Shown here: positions 35,938 to 44,309 of the stretch, one piece after another
Layout: each line of letters opens with the position of its first letter
Position numbering within the stretch: position 1 is the stretch's first letter
Source of the DNA: Rubrivivax sp.
GTDB lineage: Bacteria > Pseudomonadota > Gammaproteobacteria > Burkholderiales > Burkholderiaceae_C
DNA: 64,000 nucleotides
NCBI GenBank assembly: GCA_021300575.1
Contig: JAJTDM010000012.1
Span: forward strand, 64,311-128,310
Direction of reading: 5' to 3'
Notes under the pieces: generated by a model
Database searches by the model: none
Seen by the model: only the letters and a program-made list of their open reading frames with translations
What the model was told of the DNA's origin: nothing
Translations under genes and position numbers: made by a program

Positions 35938-38664
35938 ATGGCACTACATCCCAGCTTTCCAATCTCGCCCTACGAGATCCTGGAACCTGCGGTGCGTTGG
36001 TTCCCCGCAGCAGAGGAAATGCGGGACACAGCGTACGAGAAGCTGCTGCCGCCCTTGGTTGCCAAGGTGCGGCAAGAGGTGCAGGCCTGGCGGGCATTGG
36101 GCTACAACGGGGCCTCGGAGACTTCCAAGGCCCTGTTGCAGTGGTGGTTCGATACCCATCACCTGATCGGTCAGGCAGACGGGACGCAATCCGAGTTCCG
36201 CTACTACTTCGCCCAGCGTGAGGCGGTGGAGTCGGTCATCTGGCTGCACGACGTTCGCCAGGCCCGCGACAAGTACGACCTGTTGCGCTTCGACGCCTCG
36301 GGTGCCGTGTCGAGCAACATGTTCGACGAGGCGTGGCCCCGCTTCGTGGTCAAGATGGCCACGGGAGCGGGCAAGACCAAGGTGCTGTCGCTGCTGATGG
36401 CGTGGAGCTACTTCCACAAGCTCTATGAGCCTGACTCCACGCTCTCACGCAACTTCCTGCTGATCGCCCCGAACATCATCGTGTTGGATCGCCTGCGGAC
36501 CGATTTCGACGGGCTTCGTATCTTCTTCAAGGATCCCGTGCTGCCCGACAACGGGCAAGCAGGCCGCAACTGGCGGGATGACTTTCAGATCGCCCTGCAC
36601 ATCCAGGACGACGTGCGGGTGGTTCGCCCCACGGGCAACCTGTTTCTGACTAACATCCACCGCGTCTACCTCAGTGATGTACCAGAGCCTACGCTTGACG
36701 ACGACGACCTGCGGGACTACTTCCTATCGCCCTTCGGTGATACGCCCGTTGGCAAGACCACGGACAGCAACACCGACCTGGGCGAGTTGATCCGTGAGAT
36801 CGACGAGCTGGCCGTTTTCAACGACGAAGCCCACCACATCCACGACCCCCGCATGGCGTGGTTCAAGTGCATCCAGGACATCCACCACCGCATGCTGCAA
36901 AAGGACTTGCGGCTGTCCATCCAGATCGACGTGTCGGCCACGCCCAAGGCCAACAACGGAGCCATCTTCGTGCAGACCATCAGCGACTACCCGCTGGTGG
37001 AGGCCATCGCCCAAAACGTGGTCAAGCACCCCGTGCTACCCGATGCGGTCAGCCGAGCCAAGCTCACCGAGCACAAGAGCCCCATCGTCAGCGAGAAGTA
37101 CGCCGACTACCTGGCCTTGGGTGTTGAAGAGTGGCGGAAGAGCTATGCCGAGCATGAGACGCTGGGCAAGAAGGCCGTGCTCTTCGTGATGGTGGACGAC
37201 ACCAAGAACTGCGACGAGGTGGGGGCCTACCTTGAAAAGATCAGCCCCGAGTTGCAGGGGGCGGTGCTGGTCATCCACACCAAGGCCAACGGTGAAATCT
37301 CGGAGGCGGCCAGCGGCAAGAGCAAGGACGAGTTGGAACTGCTTCGCAAGCAGTCCAACGAGATCGACACGTGGAAGTCGCCCTACAAGGCCATCGTGTC
37401 GGTGCTGATGCTCAAAGAAGGCTGGGACGTTCGCAACGTCAGCGTCATCGTCGGCCTGCGTGCCTACTCGGCCAAGAGCAACATCCTGCCCGAGCAGACG
37501 CTGGGCCGTGGCCTGCGTCGCATGTACTTCGGCAGCGAGCAGCGGGAGACCGTCTCCGTGATGGGCACGCCCGCCTTCATGGAGTTTGTGGAGTCCATCC
37601 AGAGCGAGGGCGTGAACTTCGAGCGGGTGCCCATGGGTGGCAACGGCGGCAAGGAACGCCAAGACTCGCTGGTGGTTGAGGTGGAGAAGGACGCCACCAC
37701 GAAGAACATCGACGAGCTGGACATCGCCCTGCCCAGGCTGACCCGCCGATTCAATCGCGAGTTCAAAGACCTGGGCGAGCTGGACCCGTCAGCCCTGGGC
37801 AACAAGCCCTTACCCATCAAGCCGTTCACGCCCGAGGAGACCCGTGAGATCGTCTTCAAGACGATGCTGGACGCGGAGGTGGACCACACCATCCAGCTCG
37901 ACACCAGCGGCGTGGTCGACTTCCGCTCCGTGGTCGCCTTCTTCGCCCGCCAGCTCCTGAAAGAGCTGCGGCTGGTGGGGGGTTATGAACTGCTGTACCC
38001 CAAGGTCAAGGCCTTCATCCGCGACAGCCTATTCGACCAGCCTGTCGATCTGGAGAGCCCCGTGGTGCTACGGAACCTGTCCGAGCCCGAGGTCAGCAAG
38101 GTCATCTTCGACAGCTTCCGCACGGCCATCAACGGCTTGACGATCCGCGAGACGGGCACGTCCCGCATCGAGGGCACCATCAAGCTGCGGGACACGCGGC
38201 CATTCCGCACCCAGCCCCGAGGCTTCTTGCAGGCCAAGAAGTCGGTGTTCAACCGCATCGTGGGCGAAGGCTCGGCGGACGGCTTGGAGCTCGCCTTTGC
38301 CGCGTTCCTTGACGGTGCCGATGACGTGCAGGCCTTCGGTAAGAACTACATGGCCGTGGGCTTCAAGATCGACTACGTGAAGGCCAGCGGCGAGTTGTCC
38401 ACCTACACGCCCGACTTCATCGTACGCACCAACGACGGGGCCGTCTGGATCGTCGAGACCAAAGGTCGTGAGGAACTGGACTTACCGCAAAAGATGCGGC
38501 GACTTAAACAATGGTGCGAAGACGCGACAGAGGCCAGCAAGGGCGCTGGAGGCACCACATATGGCTTCGTGTACGTTGATCAAGACAGTTTTGATCAACA
38601 CCGGCCCCGCTCTTTCGCAGGTTTACTCAGTACCTTTCGCGAATACCAGGAGATCTCAACATGA
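35938..38664 (+). CDS. Type III restriction enzyme-like DEAD/DEAH helicase-endonuclease (Res)
   Basis: SF2 helicase-nuclease predicted to translocate on and cut unmodified DNA. 908 aa from ATG 35938 (TTG 35875 would add 21 residues). Motifs: Walker A MATGAGKTKV (about 140), DEAHH (about 295), DVSATPK (about 330), LPEQTLGRGLRRMYFG (motif VI, about 520), and a C-terminal PD-(D/E)xK-like site, YTPDFIV with WIVETKGRE (about 825-845). This is the Res layout of type III systems. Its modification partner is three genes downstream, not adjacent. GC is visibly below the flanking chromosome. Its stop overlaps the next start by ATGA, so the two are translationally coupled. Confidence 0.9.
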   Translation: MALHPSFPISPYEILEPAVRWFPAAEEMRDTAYEKLLPPLVAKVRQEVQAWRALGYNGASETSKALLQWWFDTHHLIGQADGTQSEFRYYFAQREAVESVIWLHDVRQARDKYDLLRFDASGAVSSNMFDEAWPRFVVKMATGAGKTKVLSLLMAWSYFHKLYEPDSTLSRNFLLIAPNIIVLDRLRTDFDGLRIFFKDPVLPDNGQAGRNWRDDFQIALHIQDDVRVVRPTGNLFLTNIHRVYLSDVPEPTLDDDDLRDYFLSPFGDTPVGKTTDSNTDLGELIREIDELAVFNDEAHHIHDPRMAWFKCIQDIHHRMLQKDLRLSIQIDVSATPKANNGAIFVQTISDYPLVEAIAQNVVKHPVLPDAVSRAKLTEHKSPIVSEKYADYLALGVEEWRKSYAEHETLGKKAVLFVMVDDTKNCDEVGAYLEKISPELQGAVLVIHTKANGEISEAASGKSKDELELLRKQSNEIDTWKSPYKAIVSVLMLKEGWDVRNVSVIVGLRAYSAKSNILPEQTLGRGLRRMYFGSEQRETVSVMGTPAFMEFVESIQSEGVNFERVPMGGNGGKERQDSLVVEVEKDATTKNIDELDIALPRLTRRFNREFKDLGELDPSALGNKPLPIKPFTPEETREIVFKTMLDAEVDHTIQLDTSGVVDFRSVVAFFARQLLKELRLVGGYELLYPKVKAFIRDSLFDQPVDLESPVVLRNLSEPEVSKVIFDSFRTAINGLTIRETGTSRIEGTIKLRDTRPFRTQPRGFLQAKKSVFNRIVGEGSADGLELAFAAFLDGADDVQAFGKNYMAVGFKIDYVKASGELSTYTPDFIVRTNDGAVWIVETKGREELDLPQKMRRLKQWCEDATEASKGAGGTTYGFVYVDQDSFDQHRPRSFAGLLSTFREYQEIST

Positions 38665-39878
38665 CCCCGTTGACAGACGCTGAACTGCTGGCACTCATTG
38701 CCGACCTGGAGAGCGACTGTGCCGAGCGCAAGACAACATGGAAGGGCAGCGCACCTGAAAAAGGTCGCCAAGCGGTCTGCGCCTTTGCCAACGACCTGCC
38801 AAACCACAACCGCCCCGGTGTGCTGTTTGTGGGCATCCAGGATGATGGCTCTCCTTCCGACCCAAGTTTTGTCGTGACCGACGAACTGCTGCAAACCTTG
38901 GCCGACATCAAAACCGATGGCAAGACGATTCCCCCGCCCAGCATGACCGTGGCCAAGCGGCATTTGCTGGGCCGTGATGTAGCAGTGGTGACCGTTTGGC
39001 CAGCTGACGCGCCGCCGGTTCGGCTGGAGGGCCGCATCTGGATACGCACAGGCCCCCGTCGTGGCCAAGCCACAGCCCAAGATGAGCGTGTGCTGAACGA
39101 AAAGCGGCGCTTCAGGGATCGCAGTTTTGACACCCACCCCATTCCAGGAAGTGGGCTTGATGACCTGAGCCGTTCTTACTTCGAGAACGAGTATTTACCC
39201 CAAGCCGTTGCGCGCGATGTGCTGGAACTCAATGGGCGCTCCTACGAAGAGCGCTTGGCTTCCCTCGGGCTGGTGGCCAGTGTGGACGACACCACACCCA
39301 CGGTTGTTGGGCTGTTGACGCTGGGCAAAAGTCCGCGAACCTGGGTGCCGGCCGCCTATGTGCAGTTCCTACGCATTCGGGGCACCCAGTGGGGTGATCC
39401 AGTGACTGATGAGCAAGAACTCGATGGCAGCTTGGACACCATGCTGCGCCGCCTCGATGAAAAACTCAAAGCAACGTTGTCCGTGTCGGTGGACTTCACA
39501 TCCGGCACCACCACAGAAGTGCGCACAACGCCTTACCCTTTGTCCGCTTTGCAGCAGCTCGCTCGCAATGCCGTGATGCACCGAACCTACGAAGGCACCA
39601 ACGCGCCGGTCCGCATTTACTGGTTCGACGACCGCATCGAGATCAGCAACCCCGGTGGCCCTTTTGGTGCCGTGACGGCTGAGAATTTTGGCCGTCCAGG
39701 TGTCAGCGACTACCGCAATCCGGTGCTGGCTGGCGTACTCAAGTCACTTGGTTTTGTACAACGTTTTGGCTTTGGAATCGCTGAAGCTCGCCGTGCACTG
39801 CAGGCCAACGGTAACCCGGCACCCGAGTTTCACGTCGAGCCCACGACCGTGCTCGTTATGGTCAGGAGCGCCTCATGA
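38661..39878 (+). CDS. AlbA_2 (Schlafen-like) domain protein with GHKL-type ATPase region
   Basis: 405 aa. The N-terminal ~130 residues match the AlbA_2/divergent-AAA_4 domain (ESDCAERKTTWKG, CAFANDLPNHNRPGVLFVGI, RIWIRTGPRRGQA), found in Schlafen proteins and in bacterial putative nucleic-acid-binding regulators. The second half looks like the HATPase_c_4 region of RecG-like AlbA_2 proteins: LARNAVMHRTYEGTN, DDRIEISNPGGPFG, and FGFGIAEARRALQANG. Its role inside a restriction-modification operon is not established; nucleic acid sensing or toxin-like RNA cleavage are possibilities. Overlaps both neighbours by ATGA. Codon use is less GC-rich than the chromosome. Confidence 0.82.
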   Translation: MTPLTDAELLALIADLESDCAERKTTWKGSAPEKGRQAVCAFANDLPNHNRPGVLFVGIQDDGSPSDPSFVVTDELLQTLADIKTDGKTIPPPSMTVAKRHLLGRDVAVVTVWPADAPPVRLEGRIWIRTGPRRGQATAQDERVLNEKRRFRDRSFDTHPIPGSGLDDLSRSYFENEYLPQAVARDVLELNGRSYEERLASLGLVASVDDTTPTVVGLLTLGKSPRTWVPAAYVQFLRIRGTQWGDPVTDEQELDGSLDTMLRRLDEKLKATLSVSVDFTSGTTTEVRTTPYPLSALQQLARNAVMHRTYEGTNAPVRIYWFDDRIEISNPGGPFGAVTAENFGRPGVSDYRNPVLAGVLKSLGFVQRFGFGIAEARRALQANGNPAPEFHVEPTTVLVMVRSAS

Positions 39879-40882
39879 GCACGCCCGTCCTTACCTTCTT
39901 CAACAACAAAGGCGGCGTTGGCAAGACCTCACTGGTGTTTCACCTGGCATGGATGTTTTCCGAAATGGGAAAGCGCGTGGTCGCTATTGACCTCGACCCT
40001 CAAGCCAACCTCACCTCTGCGTTCTTGCCCGAAGCCGTCCTGGAAGAACTTTGGGAGCCCACCGTGGCACCCAGCCAGGCCACAACCATCTTTCGCTGTA
40101 TCAAACCACTCACGCAGGTGGGCGACATTGAGCGGCCTGTCACACAGACCATCAATTCAAACTTGTTTCTGGTCCCCGGTGACCTGGCTTTGGCAGGGTT
40201 TGAGGATCAACTCTCGGGTGCTTGGACCGAGGCCATGGGCTCCAACCAGAACAACTTGTACCGGCCCTTTCGTCTGCTCACCGCTTTTTGGCAGGTGGCA
40301 CAAATGGCCTCCACGGCCCACCAAGCTGATTTGATTCTGGCGGATGTGGGCCCCAATCTCGGTGCCATCAACCGTTCCGCCTTGATCGGCAGCGACCACG
40401 TCGTGATTCCCCTGGCAGCCGACCTGTTTTCCCTGCAAGGGCTGCGCAACCTTGGGCCCACGCTGACGGCCTGGCGGGCCGACTGGCGCAAACGAACAGC
40501 CAACTGGGAGACACCCGGCTTTGACCTTCCAGCCGGCCACATGCACCCCGAAGGCTACATCCTCATGCAGCACATGGAGCGGCTCTCACGCCCGGTCAAA
40601 GCCTACAAAAGATGGAGCGACCGCATTCCTGGCACCTACCGAGAAAGCGTGATGGGGCAAGCGACAGGTGTACTAGCGAAAGCCAACGACGGCAATTGCC
40701 TCGCCCGCCTCAAGCACTACCGCAGTCTGGTACCCATGGCACAAGAAGTGCACAAACCTATTTTCAACCTGAACTCGGCCGATGGTGCCATCGGAAGCCA
40801 TTCGCTCGCCGTGCGCGATGCTTGGAGCGACTTCAAAGCGCTGGCCGTGGCGATCGACGCGCGCATCAGCCCCATCGACTGA
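39875..40882 (+). CDS. ParA/MinD-type AAA ATPase
   Basis: 335 aa with a deviant Walker A, FFNNKGGVGKTSL (residues 8-20), then VVAIDLDPQANLTSAFLP (Walker A') and LILADVGPNLGAINRSAL (Walker B region). ParA ATPases dimerise on ATP and bind DNA non-specifically, moving cargo. No ParB or parS was seen, and the gene sits inside a defence-type cluster, so replicon partition is unlikely; partnership with the upstream AlbA_2 protein, with which it overlaps by ATGA, is the better guess. The methyltransferase follows after 26 bp. Confidence 0.88.
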   Translation: MSTPVLTFFNNKGGVGKTSLVFHLAWMFSEMGKRVVAIDLDPQANLTSAFLPEAVLEELWEPTVAPSQATTIFRCIKPLTQVGDIERPVTQTINSNLFLVPGDLALAGFEDQLSGAWTEAMGSNQNNLYRPFRLLTAFWQVAQMASTAHQADLILADVGPNLGAINRSALIGSDHVVIPLAADLFSLQGLRNLGPTLTAWRADWRKRTANWETPGFDLPAGHMHPEGYILMQHMERLSRPVKAYKRWSDRIPGTYRESVMGQATGVLAKANDGNCLARLKHYRSLVPMAQEVHKPIFNLNSADGAIGSHSLAVRDAWSDFKALAVAIDARISPID

Positions 40883-40908
40883 CCGAGCAATAAATCGAGC
40901 AACCCGCC

Positions 40909-43194
40909 ATGGCACGCGATCCCAAAAAGACCTACGACCTGAGCGAAGCCGAGCAACGCGACCTGTTCAACCTGATCCAGCAGGGCAAGGCCCTGCCCGA
41001 GAAGTACCGCTTCATTCTGTTCGAGGACAAGCGTGAGGTGGAGTTGGTGTGGAACGGCAAGACCCGCGACGTGTGCACGACCGTGCTGCCCTTCCAGACG
41101 CTGGAACACATCGACGAGCCTCGGACGGAGACCAAGACCCAGGGAGACCTTTTCGACAGCCGTGGACGGCAGACGAAGGGCTGGTCCAACAAGCTGATCT
41201 GGGGCGACAACAAGCTCATCTTGTCGTCGCTGAAAGCGGGGCCGCTACGGCAGCAGATCGAGGACGCAGGCGGCTTGAAGCTCATCTACATCGACCCACC
41301 GTTTGACGTAGGGGCCGACTTCTCGATGGACATCGAAATCGGGGGTGAGACGTTCCATAAGGAGGCAAATCTGTTGGAACAGATCGCTTATCGCGACACC
41401 TGGGGCAAGGGGGCCGACAGCTTTGTATCAATGCTTTACGAGCGGCTGATCCTGATGCGGGACCTCTTGGCTCCCGATGGATCGATCTACGTTCACACGG
41501 ACTGGCGCGTTGTGCAGTACCTTCGCCTCGTCTTGGATGAGGTCTTCGGACGAGACACCTATCGAGGTGAGATCGTGTGGAAGCGCGACGCGGTAGGGAA
41601 GGGAGCAAAGAAGAAGGCGAAGCACTGGCCGAAGACCTTCGATGTTGTGCTCGCCTACTCGCGATCCGCGTCGCTGACGTTCAACTTCGTTGCAGCCGAA
41701 CTTGGGGACAAGCAGCTTCGAGAGTTTCGGTACTCTGACCCTGATGGTCGCGTCTTCAAGCGGACCACGTTGGGCGACTACTCTGAGACTTCCATTGCAC
41801 GAATGGAGCAAGAAGGGTTGATTTACGTCTCATCGAGCGGGCAGAAGTACAAGAAGTACTACCTTGATGAGTACACGATCCAGTTGGACTCGATCTGGAC
41901 AGACGTACCTGGGTTCGGTGTCGCATCCTCGTCGCACGAGCGTTTGCCTTACCCAACCCAAAAGCCCGAGCTTCTGGTCGAGCGAATCATCAGAGCGAGC
42001 AGCAACGAGGGCGATTTGGTGGGGGACTTCTTCGTAGGGTCTGGCACAACGGCTGCCGTCGCAGAGAGGCTGGGTCGAAAGTGGATTGCGACTGATCTCG
42101 GGAAGTTCGGCATACACACCACGCGCAAGCGGCTCATTGGCGTTCAACGCGAGCTGAAAGCAGGGGAGACAGACTTCCGTGCCTTTGAGGTCTTGAATCT
42201 GGGCCGCTACGAGCGACAGGCCTACCTGAACATCGGCGGCCGCCTCTCCGTGGAGCAGCGGGCGGCAGCCCTGGCTGAGAAGGAACGCGAGTTCCGCGAC
42301 CTGATCTTGCGTGCTTACAAGGCGAGCCCATTTGGGGCGGAAGGTGCCGCCCAGGACGGCTTCTTTCACGGTGCCCGCAACGGCCGCTTGGTGGTCATCG
42401 GGCCGATCAACCTGCCCGTGGGCCGCCTGTTCGTCGAGGAGGTCATCACCGAGTGTCGCAAGCGTGGAGCCTCACGGGTGGACATCCAGGCTTTCGAGTT
42501 CGAGATGGGCCTGTTCCCTGCGGTGCTGGAAGAGGCCCGCAGCAAAGGCATCGATCTCACCCCCAAGTACATCCCTGCCGAGGTGTTCGACAAGCGGGCG
42601 GTGGACAAGGGCCAGGTGGTCTTCCACGACATCAGCTTTGTGGAGGCCAGCCCGCGATACGACAAGAAGAACAAGTTCGCCGTGAGCATCGAGCTGTCAG
42701 ACTTCTCTGTGTACTACACGCAGGGGGCCGCAGAGGCCGCGATTGCCGCCTTGAAGGAGGGCAAGAGCGACGTGATCTGCGAGCAGGGCCAGCTCTACAA
42801 GATCAGCAAGAGCAAAGACGGCATCGTTAACCGTGAGCGGCTGACCAAGCACTGGACCGACTGGGTGGACTACTGGTCCGTGGACTTCGACTACCTGCAA
42901 CGCAAGGAGATCATCAAAGTTCCCGTGGGCACGGGCATCGGTGGCGTGGCGAGCCTGGAAGGCTTCGAACCACCGCAAGGTGAATTGAAGCTGCCCGAGT
43001 TCGAGGAACGGTGGACGGGCGGCTACATCTTCGAGAACGAGTGGCAGAGCTTTCGCACTCGCCAGAGCCGAGACCTGGAGCTGACCACAGCCCTGCACAC
43101 CTACGACCGCCCTGGCCGCTACACGGTGGCGGTGAAGGTGATCGACATCTTCGGCAACGACACCATGACTCTGGTGCCCGTGAGCGTCGGCTGA
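40909..43194 (+). CDS. Site-specific DNA methyltransferase, type III Mod-like (beta class N4/N6)
   Basis: 761 aa. Motif order is DPPF at 129-132 (IYIDPPFDVGA) and then FVGSGTTAAVAERLGRKW near 375-390, the beta-class order used by Mod subunits, with the target-recognition region between. A long C-terminal part (about 420-761) has no motif I can name; it contains VPVGTGIGGVA and a Pro/Asp-rich end. Methylation should protect host sites from the Res-like nuclease encoded 2.2 kb upstream. Bases at about 41,340-42,170 are clearly lower in GC (45-60% in 60-base lines I counted) than both ends (65-68%), suggesting exchange of the recognition and catalytic core. No long simple repeat indicative of phase variation was seen. 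Confidence 0.9.
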   Translation: MARDPKKTYDLSEAEQRDLFNLIQQGKALPEKYRFILFEDKREVELVWNGKTRDVCTTVLPFQTLEHIDEPRTETKTQGDLFDSRGRQTKGWSNKLIWGDNKLILSSLKAGPLRQQIEDAGGLKLIYIDPPFDVGADFSMDIEIGGETFHKEANLLEQIAYRDTWGKGADSFVSMLYERLILMRDLLAPDGSIYVHTDWRVVQYLRLVLDEVFGRDTYRGEIVWKRDAVGKGAKKKAKHWPKTFDVVLAYSRSASLTFNFVAAELGDKQLREFRYSDPDGRVFKRTTLGDYSETSIARMEQEGLIYVSSSGQKYKKYYLDEYTIQLDSIWTDVPGFGVASSSHERLPYPTQKPELLVERIIRASSNEGDLVGDFFVGSGTTAAVAERLGRKWIATDLGKFGIHTTRKRLIGVQRELKAGETDFRAFEVLNLGRYERQAYLNIGGRLSVEQRAAALAEKEREFRDLILRAYKASPFGAEGAAQDGFFHGARNGRLVVIGPINLPVGRLFVEEVITECRKRGASRVDIQAFEFEMGLFPAVLEEARSKGIDLTPKYIPAEVFDKRAVDKGQVVFHDISFVEASPRYDKKNKFAVSIELSDFSVYYTQGAAEAAIAALKEGKSDVICEQGQLYKISKSKDGIVNRERLTKHWTDWVDYWSVDFDYLQRKEIIKVPVGTGIGGVASLEGFEPPQGELKLPEFEERWTGGYIFENEWQSFRTRQSRDLELTTALHTYDRPGRYTVAVKVIDIFGNDTMTLVPVSVG

Positions 43195-43231
43195 CGTTCA
43201 GCTGGTCGGACGGCGCGGAGGACCCCAGCCC

Positions 43232-44212
43232 TTGGCCACCAGAAAGCGAACGGTCGGCTCCCTGGCGACCGAACTCCTCGCAAAGTCGCGCGAGGCAGCG
43301 CTGAGCGCGGTTCGCGTCTTCAACGATCCTCACGTATCGTTCAAGTCGGAGACTTTCATCGTACTGATGGTCATCGCGTGGACGTACCTGCTGCACGCGC
43401 ACTACCGACGTCGGCGCGTCGAATTTCGCTACTTCACCCAGGCCGGCAAGAGGCGCCGCTTTGACCGCACGAAATCTGGGGCGTTCAAGTACTGGGAGTT
43501 GGAGCGGTGCCTGAACGACAAGGCGAGCCCTGTTGACAAGGACACGGCTAACAACCTGCGCTTCCTCATCGGGCTTCGGCACGAGATCGAGCATCAGATG
43601 ACCAGATCGCTCGACAGCTACATGAGTGGGCGCTACCAGGCCTGCGCGCTCAACTTCAACGAGTACGTAATAAAGCTTTTCGGCAAGCGCTACGGGCTGG
43701 ATGCTTACCTGACCTACAGCATCCAGTTCTTGGAGCTGACGCAGGAGCAATTCGCTGGGCCGACGCCACAGGCGGACGTGCCTGAGCGACTGCGTGCCTA
43801 CATCGCGCAGTTCGACGCAGGCCTCGACCACGACGCGTACAACAGCCCGAAGTACTCGTACCGACTGCTGTTCAAGCGGAAGCTGGTGAACCGACCGGGG
43901 CAGGCCGACAAGGTGGTCGAGTTCATCGATCCCAAATCAGAGGCCGCGAAGGCCATCGACAAGGAGTACTGGGTCCACAAGGAGGTCGAGCGCGCCAAGT
44001 TCAAGCCGTCGCACGTGGTCGAGCACGTGCGTGCCGCTGGCTTCAAGCGCTTCCGCGTGCAGCCTGAGCACGTCGAGATGTGGAAGGCCGAAGACGCCAA
44101 GAACCCCGCCAAGGGCTTCGGCGTGGAGGTCGAGGGTGTTTGGTACTGGTACGAGAGCTGGATCAAGCGGTGCATCGAGCTCTGCCATGAAGCGGGCGCC
44201 AGATATCGCTAA
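43232..44212 (+). CDS. DUF3644 protein with HEPN-like RxxxxH motif
   Basis: 326 aa. N-terminal half is all-alpha (FKSETFIVLMVIAWTYLLHA, FKYWELERCLND, NNLRFLIGLRHEIEHQMTR), matching DUF3644. The hexad RHEIEH (116-121) has the R-x4-H spacing of HEPN ribonucleases, many of which are toxins or abortive-infection effectors. The C-terminal half (about 230-326) carries a second region with KFKPSHVVEHVRAAGFKRF and a Trp/Tyr-rich stretch resembling a DNA-binding helix set. The start is TTG 43232 with GGAGGA 9 nt upstream. It follows the methyltransferase by 37 bp and ends the island, so it may be the effector arm of the system. Confidence 0.82.
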   Translation: MATRKRTVGSLATELLAKSREAALSAVRVFNDPHVSFKSETFIVLMVIAWTYLLHAHYRRRRVEFRYFTQAGKRRRFDRTKSGAFKYWELERCLNDKASPVDKDTANNLRFLIGLRHEIEHQMTRSLDSYMSGRYQACALNFNEYVIKLFGKRYGLDAYLTYSIQFLELTQEQFAGPTPQADVPERLRAYIAQFDAGLDHDAYNSPKYSYRLLFKRKLVNRPGQADKVVEFIDPKSEAAKAIDKEYWVHKEVERAKFKPSHVVEHVRAAGFKRFRVQPEHVEMWKAEDAKNPAKGFGVEVEGVWYWYESWIKRCIELCHEAGARYR

Positions 44213-44309
44213 CGATTGATGCGCGCCCGTTCGTGGCCCTGAAACCCTGATACGCATCAGCGCCAGTCTCAAGTGACCCATAACAGCGTCACCGAGGCCC
44301 GACGGGCCC

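Noticed and set aside
39875..40882. ParA as a plasmid or chromosome partition gene
   Set aside because: No ParB, parS-like sites or replication genes nearby; its overlap with the AlbA_2 gene in a defence-type operon fits better.
40909..43194. Phase-variable repeat tract in the methyltransferase
   Set aside because: No homopolymer or short tandem repeat of useful length was found in the coding or 5' region.
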